Shown here piece by piece: positions 13,082-26,700 of a DNA stretch of 64,000 bases (its first letter is position 1; each line of letters begins with the position of its first letter). The translations under genes and the position numbers were made by a program. The DNA lies in the NCBI GenBank assembly GCA_964019135.1, contig OZ025252.1, positions 43,526,156 through 43,590,155 on the forward strand. The letters run 5' to 3'. The notes under the pieces were generated by a model. It was not told the origin of the DNA. It was given only the letters and a program-made list of their open reading frames with translations, and ran no database searches. Source of the DNA: Arenicola marina. Taxonomy: Eukaryota; Annelida; Polychaeta; Arenicolidae.

Positions 13082-14948
13082 ATTCATAGAAATGGACTTC
13101 CGGTCATGTGCACTATACTCGCCAGGCGGCGCACCAAGCGCAGGTGAAAACAAACGCACGTGGCCCATACATTTGCATGCGTTCCGCTCTGATTCTCCAC
13201 CGTACCGAACGCCGTACTTGCCCTATATATATATGTAGCGCTGCCTATGCAAATAAGATAACGCCGAAGCAGTACAAGGTCTGGGGGTGCCCCAACCCCA
13301 ATATGCAAGACGGGGGGTGGGGTGGGGGGGGGGGACCTCCCCTCCCATTTTGAAGAAGAATGTTATTTCTATCTGGTCAAGGGTTTTATTTTTTCTTTGC
13401 CAAATTTAGGGCAAGCATTATTGTTAGCTAGGAGTCAAAAATCATTTGATCTATAGAGCATTATATCACTTTTTTTAGCCACCCCCCGCCCCCCCTCAAA
13501 AAAAGAAAAACCCTTAAGGAAAGTATTTTGTATCCTTTCAAGGTTACCTCTTCTGTGATAAATTAAGTATTTTCTTCTCTCAACAAATGGGATACCCGTT
13601 GGATTAATTCTCTCAACAAATGGGGATACCCACTGGATTAATTCATTGTGTCTAATATTAAAATTCAAGCAATTCTGTCAAGTTCAATGCAAGCTTCTTT
13701 TTTTCGGGGGTTATGGGGGTGAAACACTGAGAACATGGACCTAAAAACATCAGAGATCTTAGATCAGACATCTGGAAAAATCAAATATCACACATCAGAG
13801 AAACATCTGAGATCAAAGATACTGCCTTTACATATCTAAGATCAGAGACCAGAGGTCTGAAAAAGATCACAGAACATGCCAACTAAAAAATCAGAGATCA
13901 GAGAACATGCCAACCAAAAAAAAAGACCAGAGAACTAAGCCACCCTGTTCCACCCCCCCCCCCCCCCCCACCCCCCTTTTTGTTAGGAAGAGAATTTTCT
14001 GTCAAGTGCAAAGCAAGTTTATTTTATATCCACAAATTGAGGGCAAGAGAAAATGCCTTTCCCCCAAATTCAGGGTATGCATTTGTTTTGGGCCTTATTA
14101 ATTAGGACCACTGAATTAGGTCTGTTTCTAATTATGTGTCAGCAATAGGAGGTAAAAATTCGGCAGCAACAAATGAGAGATAGGCATATCCACTGGATAA
14201 ATGTAAATTATGATGTTTCAATATGCATCCTGACCTACATCAATTTGTTTCTGCATTAAGTTTTTTTTCCGGCTGCATGACTTGTATGGGTCTACTCTAA
14301 CGCTTTCCAGTTCTCATGGACTTGCAATCATAAGTACCTGTATTTACAATTATATGTATCAACTATAACAGGTGAAACATTTACAATAAATATCTAAGGC
14401 TACTATAGAACCTGCAATTTAGCAATTGAGAAAATGTTCATCAATGTATGTTTGGGTAGGAACTGTAAAGACATACATTCCATAATAACATAATTCAGTA
14501 AGTGAGCTCTGGAAGTCAGGCGATAAAATATTAGGGTTAGAAATCCTATGTTACTGAACAAATTATCAATACCCTAGGGTTCTCGATCCCCCCCCCCCCC
14601 CCCCCCACACACACACGTACAGTCCAAACGGGATTCATCCAAAGAAGACGGTCACCTACTTCTCTGTTGCTTCGTTGGGCTTTAGGTCAGCTACTTTTAG
14701 TTTTCTGGGTACCTGGCACTAACTACGCCAGGTAGGGTTTCCAAATAGTATTAGGACATAGCACAATGAAATAAAAACAGACGCAAACCCACGGAACAAA
14801 ACTAGTACAAAGACACCAAAAACACGAGATTTGTATGCAGATTTATAACCACGTGGCAATGTTTTCACCTGCGCGATAACGAGGCTCCGTATTTTCACCT
14901 ACTACGCATGCGCACCAAAATTGTGACGTCAGGCCATTTCTATGAATT
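13082..14948. mobile_element. Possible inverted-repeat element, about 1.9 kb
   Basis: ATTCATAGAAATGG at the left (13083 region) reappears inverted at the right (about 14935-14948). Further in, GCAGGTGAAAAC followed by an ACGTGG block at 13139-13160 is inverted near 14850-14880. The interior has poly-C/poly-G runs (13310-13334, 13950-13970, 14590-14606), an ATCAGAGATC-rich stretch (13745-13935) and octamer motifs (ATTTGCAT near 13170, ATGCAAAT near 13247) around a TATATATATA run. No coding capacity and no clear target-site duplication. Confidence 0.4.
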
Positions 14949-15063
14949 GCTGATCCGATCGTGTGTTTACCAGGCCTGGGTCTTGACTTGGCCTAAAGTC
15001 AGTCATAAATGCCGTAGACTCACGTTTCGGCCCATATTTTCCACCAATTTGTCGCATTCGCTC

Positions 15064-15480
15064 TAAAACTCACTGACGTGAGAAAGCAACACCGTGCAAT
15101 TTTAATGATACCAAACTTACATGTGTACTGCGATGTCATCCTTGTTTATGACACAAATATAGAAATAATATTTCTCCATAGAGCTGACACTCCATTGCCA
15201 ACAGACACTTTGTCGCAAATAGACTAAATCACAGACAATGAAATGCTCTATAATTGCCATGGCGCGCGTGGCTGGTACAAATATAGAGCATCTATTGTTC
15301 AGAGCATGTTCGGCGCCATGGCAACTACGTCCTCTTATGACGTATGCTTTAGTATATTTGTGGAACCGCGTTTGCTGCCAATGGAGTGTCAGCATGGAGA
15401 AATATTATTTGTGGGTGGCTCTAGTGCCAGCGACCATCAGGTCTTAACTGCAGTCTCCCAACCCTGTGAATGAATCTGTT
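15064..15480. mobile_element. Hairpin (foldback) element, copy 1
   Basis: Left half 15150-15260 and right half 15270-15415 are imperfect inverted copies. Shared blocks include AATATTTCTCCAT, CTGACACTCCATTG, ATAGAGCAT and GCCATGGC. Likely a foldback MITE. The short open frames across it are products of the palindrome. Confidence 0.5.
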
Positions 15481-15589
15481 GCTCTTTGTTTTCTTACGCC
15501 ACTTGTTATTTCTGATATATTCACTTGCGACTATTGACTTGACTTGACTTGTTTGTGTCTTATTTTCTATGAATCATTTTGAAAATCAC

Positions 15590-16470
15590 TGACGCGGCAA
15601 TAGGGCAATATTAATGATACTGAATTTACTTTTATATTGAAATTTTACCATTGTTTATGATAAAAACTATTTCTTCATGCTAATCAATGCCACAGCGGAC
15701 ATATTATCATATTTTTACTATATAAAGTACAGACAGTGAACCGCGGTGCAGAGGAAAGTTTAAATTTACAGCAAGCAACTAGAATGGTAGATGAGTGAGC
15801 AGATTAACCTATATTTTCTAGTCTGATGCAAATGGTAGCAGATAGTTATAGTATTCCTGTGACTTTCTAGTCGTATGCAGGGACATAGATTAACTTTTGA
15901 TGTTGCCTGTCCTGTCAGGTATGTGGTGTTGAGATTGACCTGTCCCACTGAAAATGTACCTGTCCTAGCAAATTGAGAAACGAGAACATTGATAAAACTA
16001 ATTAATAAGTTATGTACTATGCTATTTACAAGGATTTCTACGATTCTGCAACGTCATATTCTGAAAAGTGAGCGCTTATGACTGAGCGCACAGTTTCAGA
16101 TGTTATATTGTCAAGGCTGAAAAACGAAAGCTACCGTGTAGTTATTGTTAGCATTAATCAGTGCCTGCAGGTTGTTTGCTCAGTGTAACTGCTGAAGATT
16201 GCTGAATAGCGGGAGATCGCAGTCTAAATCTTCACCTGCCCCATCGGGCATAAAGCAGTATTCTGACCTGTCCGACCATGTAATTCAACTGTCCCGGGCA
16301 GTCGGTTATGTCTCTCCCTGGTATGCCATGGCTGTTTATAGCAGCCTGTCAGATTTTTGTAGCAGTTACAACTATAAACAGGGCTTGTATGTGCCACAGC
16401 AACTAGATCATTTTATGACATGTGGTTTAGTATATTTGTGACAGAGCATCTGTTGTTAATAGAGTTTTAG
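15590..16470. mobile_element. Hairpin element, diverged copy 2
   Basis: The left part (15590-15735) parallels copy 1 from AATCACTGACG onward. The right part (16370-16465) parallels the right half of copy 1 (TTTAGTATATTTGTG). About 600 bp of extra sequence, without a gene, separates the halves. Confidence 0.4.
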
Positions 16471-17459
16471 CATGAGCTGTAAACGTCATTCCAAAGTATT
16501 TATGAATTTGACTTTAGTTAAGAACTGTAAATAAAATACAGCATATGCTGCCTGGCTCTCAACACACATACTCTTTAGAGGCAGGTCTGGTAACATGTGT
16601 GTATGCCCTGACCCCCTGGCCTCAGGGACTGGACTGCCCAAGTCCACAAATACAATGGTGACCCTTGATGACGGGTAAACTGAGTTCATTTTTTAGACCC
16701 CTCTTTTACATAAAAGCGATAGACAGGGAATCACTATGTGTTAATTTAATTGTTCATTGTTTAGAACCCCTAGTAAAGTTTGTTCAACAGCTTTTTCAAC
16801 GCGACTCGACATCAAAAAGTGCTGTGCTATTCAAAACCTTCACCTTGGTGGTGGTTTTGATGTCAAAGCTAGGTGGCCAAATGAAGCTGTGCTACCAAAG
16901 TGAAAACAATAAACTTTTGTATATAAATCTATAAGTTTTTACTTAAAGTGTCATATAATAAAAGTAATTTTACAAAACCTAGTCTACCATAATGACTAAG
17001 AGAGCTGTAGCTGGAAAGTGAAGAGTGCCAAGTGATATCGACGCATTTCCAGTTTCATATTTGTCATGCATGTAACCTTAGACACAAAGGTGCTTTTCAT
17101 TGCCGGATACTGGTAACCCGAGGTATGGCAATATGAAAATATAAAATTCATGTGGGCACTAAAACAGTGGAAAAGACCTGCAAGTTGCGCTGTTCAAAGT
17201 ACCAAGATGACATATTTCCTGATAAGTAGATTGTTCTCTAATTTGTGTATACTGCAGCTTCTTGGTTAATTGTAAATTGTGTTGAGTGTTCTTTCGACTG
17301 TAACACAATTCTTATTGCAAGAAGATAGATTAGACACATGTAACATTGAACGATTAAGTAATATAAATAAAACATTCATATTAGCACCCCCAAGCTGCTT
17401 ATACAGCCATTTCGCACAATATTGTAAATATTTTGGAGAATGTCTTTGACATTATGTCA

Positions 17460-18094
17460 CTATAAATGTTAACATTGCAAGAGCTAATGTGTTATCATAC
17501 AGTGGTCGCTGCGTTATCTGATCTTTTCGATGTATACAGAACACTTTTACATGTTAAAGCAACTTCATTCGTCGACTCATTCAGTGACGCGACTTACGAC
17601 CAACATTTTGACTTGTTATACATGTTATGCAACCGGCACTCAAATCAATCCCAATCTGACTAATTGTTAATGAGCGGAAGTCTAAGTGTGCATCATTGTT
17701 ATTCACGCCTTTTGTGTACATTAGTTGAATCAATACATGGGCACAATGGCTGCATGACGCAATTAAGCCAAAGGGTTTAACTTTAGAGCAGCATGTCAGT
17801 GCAACAGCACATAGTTGGAGAAACCTAAAGCAGCATGGCATATTTGCTTCACTGTGGTCAACACAGATTCAAACCCTCCTTCTGAATCATGATGCTACCA
17901 TGGATAAGTTGGAAAATGGGGCCAGAGATGCATCAACCATTTTAAAGTTTAGGAAAAAATTGTATGGTGAGCTTAACAAATTGATGTTTGACTGGATTGT
18001 TCAAGAACATACATTGCCATTTCCGGGATTCCTCTATTATAATACTCCGTCTGTTATACAGTCTTTTCAGGCTGGCAGAACAGAAGTTGTATAA
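17460..18094 (+). pseudogene. Possible decayed transposase fragment (pogo/Tigger-like?)
   Basis: Interrupted plus-strand frames. The segment 17900-18094 reads with a pattern (R-K-K-L-Y-G-E-L-N-K-L-M-F-D-W then a P-F-P-G turn) loosely like the CENP-B-type DNA-binding region of pogo/Tigger transposases. A preceding frame around 17760-17890 includes GLTLEQHV. No full domain and no catalytic residues are visible. Unrelated decayed coding sequence is equally possible. Confidence 0.2.
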
Positions 18095-19880
18095 TGCAGG
18101 GACCACAACAGCGATGTCCAAATTTGTATGACTATAGTACATAAAAAAGCCACTCCCACATACGATACACCAGTTTGCCAAAAAAAATGGTGGCTTAACA
18201 ACTTTCCATGGTCTTTATTGCATACAATATATATGTGCATTCATGTGCTAAGAACCTGCATACTTTTTTCCATTGAAATCATTTTTCTTATCGTAAATAA
18301 TGATGAATGACTAACATGTAAGTTTCAAACACTTCTTGTTCACAATCTCAATGATCTTTATTGAAAGTGGATCTGGATACAAAGAAGACGTTCATGTAAT
18401 AGAGAGAAATAAGCAAATATGACATACATATATATATCCACTTTATTATCAAATTTACCAGACATATTTTGCTGCATAACTTTTTTAATGTATTTCAATA
18501 ACCAAGTGGCACTTCACAGATGTGACAGAGATGGAGATACTTATTGTAGTAACTTCAGCAATAAAGGGATTAATATGGTATATGATTCCCTGTAAGTCTA
18601 TAACACATGATGTGGATGTTGGATATGTGACTTAACAGGAATTGCCAAAAAAATACCACTGCTTATGTAACTGAAGTATGTTTAGTAAATTACCAGGGAC
18701 ATTCTAACTTTACCTGAAATATACCGATTTTTGCAGAAACCTTCGAAACTGATACACTTGCCAAACCGTAAATGAAACAACACTTTTTAAGTGTTGATGC
18801 TATGCTGATGACATAGCCCATCGAATTGCGGAGCACTCTTGATGGAATATTTCCAGTTCACATCCATAAAACATACAAAGTTGAACATCTCTTAATTTAA
18901 TAATGGATCTATGATATTTGCCTTTATCTCAAGTGACCTGTTAAAACATAAAGGCATAGTCAGAGGTTGCGATCATTTATTATATAAATGTTCAATCAAA
19001 CTTGCTCGCTGTGCACACTAGACAGTCCTACCATTTTTTTTTTAAATATCTGTTTCAAAACATGAGTCAAATGCTATGCCAGGTACTATACGTTTAACAC
19101 ATATCGAACATGTACTGTTTACCACTTTTGTCAAAAGATTACATTTCAATATTCAGATAAATTATTTGCCCAGGGCTAAAATTCACACCATAAACAATTA
19201 AACCAGAACTTTCATCTATGTCGATTTGCAGGAAAATTGCAGCTTTGTTGTTCTGAAGTTGAAGCCGCAATTTTGTCACTTTGAATTGCTACAGTAAACT
19301 ATGAGCATTATATTTTGTGCAACCATATAATATGATTCCATACTTTCTTTTCAATGGGTACATTAATATTAAATGTGTGCTTAAATTCATCCAGAAGCTA
19401 GTGTTTAAAAGTGTAAATCAATCGATCATTCCAGTTTAAGTAAAATGTATGTAGTCATCTTTACATTATGAATGTTATCATATAGTCCTTTGCACTTCCA
19501 GACGTTCTGGATTGAAGTCCACATTGTTGGTGGTATGTATGTTTTTATTGCCCTTAAGTAACTTGTAACTGTTATACTTCGTATTAGATTTTCGTGATCC
19601 GTTGTACTTGCCATCAACCACGTTTTCTTCCCATTGTTGTTCTTTTGAGCATTTGATGGCGAATTTCTATATAGTTTTCTTGTGTAGTCGTTATACCTTA
19701 GTATTTTCCGCAAAAAAACCCCACATTTGTTTAAAATGTAAATTGATAGACAATACGTCTGTTAAATATTAGCCAAACTAACATGATTTACAATATGTTT
19801 CTGCAGACACCGCATGCTGTTCGACTTTACGGGAGCTTAAAGAATACCCTGGAATTTGTCAAACTGTAAGTCTGTTCTTA
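18095..19880. other. AT-rich non-coding stretch
   Basis: AT-rich sequence without a credible gene, tandem repeat or inverted repeat that I can see. The longest frame (95 aa, minus strand near 19426-19713) resembles nothing known. Confidence 0.5.
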
Positions 19881-20409
19881 AAACGGGATTTCATCTCTGG
19901 GTAGCTTGTAGGTTAGTCAGTCCAAGGGCTGCCGTAGCCGTAGCCACCAAATGATACGTGTAAGGGGCAGGATGGCGTAGCGCTTGTAAGGTCAGCCAGT
20001 CAACTAGCCCACAGTATATGGCGTCCTTGCTTCCTGTCAAGCAAAGCCTCTCACGAGTGTAAGGAGATTGGTCGAGAGGGAGGGGGAAGGTGTCACAAAC
20101 TTAGCCTTTTCTTAATCGCAGGAACTTGACCAGCTCAGAGGAACGGAGGGTGACGACGGGGGTGGGGTGCGGAGGGGTCGGAGTGGGGATTACCGTCAGT
20201 CAACCAGCTCTGATAGAAGAAAGAGAAGTGGAGAAATGTACGTTACCTGGATAGGCAGAGAGGAGAGGGGTAGGGGGGGGGGGACGCGGGAGGGGGAGAA
20301 TGGTGCAGGAATGGAATGTTGGTGTTTTAGGCCACTTTTGTGCACATACAGGCTAAATTGGGCCAAGGAACCTCCCGAGACGATGAAGGAATGAAACATG
20401 CCCCAGATT

Positions 20410-20490
20410 AGGTGCCCGAGCCCGGATTCGAACCCAGGACCTATTGATCTGCGGTCTAGTGCGCTAACCACTACACCAGGGAGGCCCCCG
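20410..20490 (-). repeat. tRNA-Cys-like SINE head
   Basis: On the minus strand there is a pol III box A (TGGTGTAGTGG, complement of 20468-20478) and a perfect box B (GGTTCGAATCC, complement of 20424-20434). The anticodon loop between them (CCGCAGA) carries GCA, as in tRNA-Cys. The anticodon stem is mismatched, so this is a tRNA-derived SINE rather than a working tRNA. The shared anticodon region at 57171-57240 supports a dispersed family. Confidence 0.55.
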
Positions 20491-22009
20491 GGAGAATGGT
20501 GCAGAGTGGCGGTCAATCAGGCGGCCCTGACCTATACAATGTACGCGGGTCCCACCCGCGAGTTGTGACTTGACGTTTTATATACCCCAAAACGCTGTTA
20601 TATATCTTCACGGCCGCGCCCTCACTAGATAGATACATTTTCGGAAAATTCTGCGGTGCACTAAACATACAACCACAATTTTTTTTTTCTTTTTTTTTTT
20701 CGAAATTACGTAAAGCATACGTAAATGACGTTTTATTCCTCTAATGGCTAGGCTATTAGTAAATATTGCTAAAAAACATTTTTCATCTGTTGTTATCGTG
20801 CAGTGACGGTAAGACACCTATTGATTTGTTGATACCATTACAAGTCTGGTTTACTTCCAGGGTTGATAGTAGGAGAACAGACAAAAGGCGCAAGAGATTT
20901 CTGCCCTCGACACTATTTCATCTGGTAGGTAACACACATGCTTTTCGGTCCAAAATATGTAACGATGTTACTCAGAATCTGAACCCTTTCAAACTATTAT
21001 AAATGTAATATGTTGGCATTATTTCCTCTCGGTTTCTTGGGGGGTTTCCATATTGTTGTAATGAAACAAAAGTTGTCTGTCAATGCAACTGCTTCACAAG
21101 TAGAACCTTTCGTTTTAAGATGGTATTTTATTTCACGCCTTCTCATTGCTTGCAAATAACGAATTAAAGTTCTTACAGGTTCATCATTCTATCAATATAA
21201 TACAAATCGATGCCATATACTTTTGTGTTCGTAATTGTTACGGTATTGCGGCTCAACAATGGCGTGATTACCGAATACTTTGTTCAACAATTGGTAACTA
21301 AAACGCATTTTCAGTTTTTACCAGCAAAACTAACAGTGAGATATGGATTCCACCCGCTGTAGCTGATCGGCAGTTTCCGATTCCAACCTTCCATGTTTTA
21401 TGTTGCCCTATATATAATGTCAATGTCATCAAATACAAGGGGTTCCCTTTGCAAAACTAAAGAGATGTTTTCTCTCACATTTGTCTTTCTTTCATCAGGA
21501 AATGATCGTATTACAGTGTTAGAGCTGCCAGTTATGCTTTCCCGCTATAATAATGCCCTTATTGTGCTTTAATGGCAGGATATGCAGCTGAACAAAACGA
21601 AAAGCATCATCATGAGGGCAGCTGTAGGTCAGCAAGGAGACATTCGTCTTGGAATATACTATGTAGAACCATTGTACGTCTATTAGACATATGACCTTGT
21701 CTGTACACGTGCGCCCTCCCCAATATTGTTCTTTTCTCTTTCAGCAGTTTTTTTTTTTTAATTTTCCCTTTTGTGTGTCTTTTCAGTGCTACCGCGTATA
21801 CAGTCTAGGATCTACTATAACATATAAGTATATGTACTGCACCCACCCTCACAAAATCTTTCGGTTTACTCAACACGTTCATCTGTTTTGTCTTTTGTCT
21901 AATTTTGATTTCTTCCTTTTCAGTCCCGGGGCGTATATATTATACTATATATTATATAATATATAATATATACTAACAGGTACGCCAACAGCGTGAAAAC
22001 GCTCGAGGC

Positions 22010-22860
22010 GCTAGAAGTACCTGTAGCAAAGCTCTGAGAAATACACTGGCAAATACCTGAGAAAGCTCTGAGAATTTCACTGGCAAATACCTGAGAATTC
22101 TGCTGGAAAATACCCTGAAAAGCTCTGAGAAATTCCTTGGCATATACTTGGCAAAGCTCTGAGAAATACTCTCCGTGAAATATACTCTGTGAACTATATT
22201 CGGTGAAATACATTCTGTGAACAGCCCTCCGTGAATTATACTCTGTGAACTACATTCGGTGAAATACATTCTGTGAACAGCTCTCCGTGAAATATACTCT
22301 GTGAACTATATTCGGTGAAATACATTCGGTGAACAGCTCTGTGTGAACTATATTCGGTGAAATACATTCGGTGAACAGCCCTCCGTGAACTATATTCGGT
22401 GAAAAGCCCTCCGTGAAATATATTCTGTGAAAGATACTCTGTGAACGGTACTCTGCGAAATATACTCGGTGAACGGTACTCGGTGAACAGTACTCCCGGG
22501 AAATATACTTTGAACGGTACTAAGTGAAAGATACTCTGTAAACGGTACGCCGTGAAAGATACTCTGTGAACGGTACGCCGTGAAAGACACTGTAAACGCT
22601 ACTGCGTGAAAGACACTGAACGGTACGCCGTGAAAGATACTCTGTGAACGGTACGCCGTGAAAGACACTGTAAACGCTACTGCGTCAAAGACACTGTTAA
22701 CGGTACGCCGTGAAAGATACTCTGTGAACGGTACGCCGTGAAAGACACTGTAAACGCTACTGCGTGAAAGACACTGTGAACGGTACTCCGTGAAAGATAC
22801 TCGGTGAACGATACGCCGTGAAAGATATTCGGTGAACTGCACTTCGTCAAAGATACTCTG
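22010..22860. repeat. GTGAA minisatellite
   Basis: From about 22160, tandem 14-bp units of the type GTGAAATATACTCT and GTGAACTATATTCG. From 22010 to 22160, a related longer repeat built on AAAGCTCTGAGAAAT. Degenerate copies trail to about 23290. Open frames through it on the minus strand are repeat artefacts. It ends about 850 bp before the Helentron ORF. Confidence 0.8.
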
Positions 22861-23709
22861 TCAACATTACTCCAGTCAAATACCTTTTAGCAAGGTCTGC
22901 GAAATACCTTACCATATACTGAGAACTATTTTACTTTGAAAGATCCTTTCTGTCTGTGAATTCGTCCGTGAGATTCACTTGTAAAGTTAGTGTGCAGTCC
23001 CAAAAACACGTACGACGTGACAGTCTGTACAAGATACGCTTTGAACTATTCCGTCAAAGATACGTCAATAATCTGTATTGTACCCTGTGACATACGCTCC
23101 TAAATATACTCTTGTGACATAAAGATCCTCTGTGTTATTCTGAAAGAGATTCAGTGAAATATACTGTGATATCATTGTCTGACGTCGTGATCTATACAAC
23201 ATCAAGACGTACCTGTGCAAAGTACCTCTGGACAAATACCGGAGCAAGAAAGTGCCACTGTACGTATTAAGCTGAACTTCAATCGAAGGAAACACCTGTG
23301 GACGTGAACAAGATTGAGCTTTATCTGCAATCTACTGTTGTACTTTATTAAATATATTTCCATTATATATCTATCGTACCGTCACTTACCACAGTAAACA
23401 CACTGGTCTTCTTTCCGTATTGAGCTGCATACTACTGTTGTACTTAATAAATATATTTGCAAGATATCTTTTGCACCTTTACGCGAAGGTCTTCCATTTC
23501 TTTACTATTGGTCTTCCATTTCTCTTTCCATTATTTTAGTCTTCATTAAATCTATTCATTGAATTTTGAGCGTATAGTTCTTACTTCACTGTGATAATCT
23601 TCCAATATTTGCTAACGTTCGTAATATAATTTATCGTCTTCGACACATTACGTAAGGTATTAGATCCAATCTAGATTTCACTTTCAATTGATTCTGATTT
23701 GAAGACAGT
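22861..23709. other. Leader region upstream of the Helentron ORF
   Basis: Degenerate minisatellite remnants, then an AT-rich stretch with two related segments (about 23310-23360 and 23420-23470, each with ACTGTTGTACTT). No gene. May hold the ORF promoter, but no confident TATA box was assigned. Confidence 0.4.
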
Positions 23710-26700
23710 ATGCCCCGATTAAAGAAAGCAAGTGAAGCACAAAAACGAAATGCGAACAAGTTACGCGCGCGGAACCGTCTCTCAACTATTGCCGACTGCG
23801 AAATTGATCTGGCTGATGGTCCGAAGTCTATGCCTGCAATCGGCCAGGTTGAGAAGAGAACACGTGAAAAGGAAACTGTGGCTGCCAGTAATACGAGGCG
23901 TTCTAAGGTTAGAGCAGCAATAACAGCTCGACGTTCTGCTGAAAGTCCGTCAGAAGTAGCTGTCCGACTGGCGAGCATGAGAAAGGCTGCGCAAGTGTTA
24001 CGTTCTACTGAAACCCCGGATCAAACTGCTGCCAGACTTTCCAAAGTCAACCGCGCTATCAAAGAGCAGCGTTCAAACGAAACCCCTAAACAAACAGCTG
24101 CCAGACTGTCGAAAGTCAACCAGGCCATGAAAGAGCGGTTTTCAAACGAAACCCCTACACAAACAGCTGCCAGACTATCGAAAGTTACAAAAACTATGAA
24201 AGATCAACGCTCACGAGAAACCAAAGACAAAGCGTCTTCCAGACGTTTTAAAGTCAAACTGAAAATGAGAGAACATTTATCAAAACAATCTCAAGATGAA
24301 CATGATGCCAGAGGGTCTAAAATGAAACTCAGAATGAGAGAGCGTTATTCGGAACAACCTCAAGATGAACGTGATGCCAGAGTGTCTAAAATGAAACTCA
24401 GAATGAGAGAGCGTTATTCGGAACAACCTCAAGATGAACGTGATGCCAGAGTGTCTAAAATGAAACTCAGAATGAGAGAGCGTTATGCGAAACAATCTCG
24501 AGACGAACGTGATGCCAGTCGATCTAAGGTGAAAGAATGTGTCAAACAGCAACGGTCAAAAGAACGACCACAAGAGACTCACCGAAAACAGGCCAAAGTT
24601 AGAAACGCGATGGCCATTTTGCGAAAAGCACGACGGGGCACGGTACCGGATGTTACAGCTGTAATATCAAACTTCTTGAGCAAAGTGAAAGATGCGGCTG
24701 ACTATGTCTGTTGTTCCTGTCATCGCCTCATGTATCGAAGGACTGTGGTGCTGCTGAAGCAAAACAAGTACATCAAAACGCATGAGGAACTTCTCAGTGC
24801 AGTGCTGGCTCATAAGTTGGAATCTGTAAGTGGAAAGGAATGGATATGCCGAACTTGTCATCTGTCTCTCAAACGTGGCAAAATGCCAACTCAAGCGAAA
24901 TGTAACAAGCTAACATTGTCGCCTCAACCTTCTGAACTGAAAGAATTAAACAACCTTGAACTGAGATTAATCTCGCAAAGAATCCCGTTCATGAAAATGG
25001 TAGCACTCCCTCGAGGCAAGCAGCAGGGCATTCATGGCCCCGCAGTGAATGTGCCATCAAAGATAGATTACGTTTGCAAACAGTTCCCACGGTTACCATC
25101 TGAAACCGAACTGATTCCGCTGAAGCTGAAGCGTAAACTGCAGTACAAGACACACTACATGTATGATTACGTTCGCCCAGCCAAAGTACTGGCAGCATTG
25201 CGATGGCTCAAAGAAAACAACCCATTGTACGCTGACATTGTTATCAATGACAACTGGTCCGATGACTGCGAGAAGGATGATTCCAAACTCTGGCATTCCA
25301 TGACGAGTGATAATCCCTCACAAACGGAAAATTCCAGCATTGCATGTCATCCAGTTAATCCTACTCAACCACCAGTTGCGATGACAATTCCAACCAGTTC
25401 CGGTAACGATACATTTGACAGCGCTTTCAAATCTGTTGAAACAATGGCTAACCAGAGAGGCATGACAATTGTCAATGTCCCAGGAGATGGAGATTGCTTG
25501 TTTCATGCCATATGTCTCCATCTGAACAAAACTGAAAGAATGAGAATTGCACCGAGACAATTGAGAAAGAAGCTAGCTGACCACATGCGACAGCACCCAA
25601 TGTGTATGAACGGTTTGTACTATCGCGATTTCTTGGCTCAGCCACTCGAAGCGGATGATCCCATGAATGCGGACACAGAGAGACCTGGTGCAATTGACTA
25701 TGCCATAGCGCGTATCGATGATGTAAATACAAGACAAGAAATTCGTTGGCTCAAGTATCTTGATGATCTGGAGGATGGAACTCAATGGGGCGAACACTTA
25801 GCTGTGCAGGGTCTAGCTGACATGCTTGACGCAACCATTCATGTCGTAGCATCAAACAATCCTAACATGGATGCAGTACGCCCAATGCACGGGGATGGTG
25901 TCCACGAATTTCACATTGGTCTTATTCAGCAATTCCATTACGTTGCGTTGGTCAACAAGGCAAATGAACCTACACACGAAGAAGTGGTAGAAACCACAGT
26001 GGATGGCGAAACAGTGAATTCTGATGATGAAATGGACGAGGAAAACGCTACAGCGTTTGCACGTGCACAGAGAATCAGTGGTTCACCGTATGAAACAAGC
26101 TTATTGGCAGAAAATCCCATTGATACAAATGCCGAGCTTCACATCGCTCCAGCTGAAGATCAGAAACCCATGCCGCTCCTCAGTGATACCCACTTCGAAG
26201 AACTTGCCAATCCCGATAAATACCCCGACGGGAAAAATGCTCTCACTGCGGAAAGAGAAACACCAATCCATCCCAGAAAGTACTTCAATCAAAGGTTACT
26301 AGACCAGGATGGTAGATTTGCGAAATCCGTAGAATATCTGCTGAGCGCTCAATACGCCGTCGAAAGTAAACATGTGCAAAGTGCAACCAACCATTTCATG
26401 TTCCGTCGCATGACTAAAAAAGAATTTCGTGGCAACAGAATCAATGCACAGTTTGTAAAAAATGCGGACAAAATCAAGCAACTTGTGCAAACTGATCACG
26501 CATACAAGCTGTTGAAACAAGTCAGAGGATCACCTGCGTATTTCCAATCAATCTTCTATGATGTGCTTGCCATGGTCAGACAATTGGGCATACCCACTTG
26601 GTTCATGACTCTGACGTCAGCAGATATGCTATGGCCAGACATGATCCAGACAATTGCGAGACAATACGGAACGGTTTTGAGCGATGAAGATGTTAAGAAC

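Noticed and set aside
13160..13260. Octamer/TATA promoter of a small nuclear RNA or H2B-like gene
   Set aside because: ATTTGCAT and ATGCAAAT flank a TATA run, but no gene follows in either direction. Probably chance inside a repeat element.
20410..20490. Functional tRNA-Cys gene
   Set aside because: Boxes A and B are good, but the anticodon stem has mismatches and the same sequence recurs, degraded, at 57171-57240.
22390..22842. 150-aa minus-strand frame
   Set aside because: Low-complexity translation of the 14-bp GTGAA repeat.
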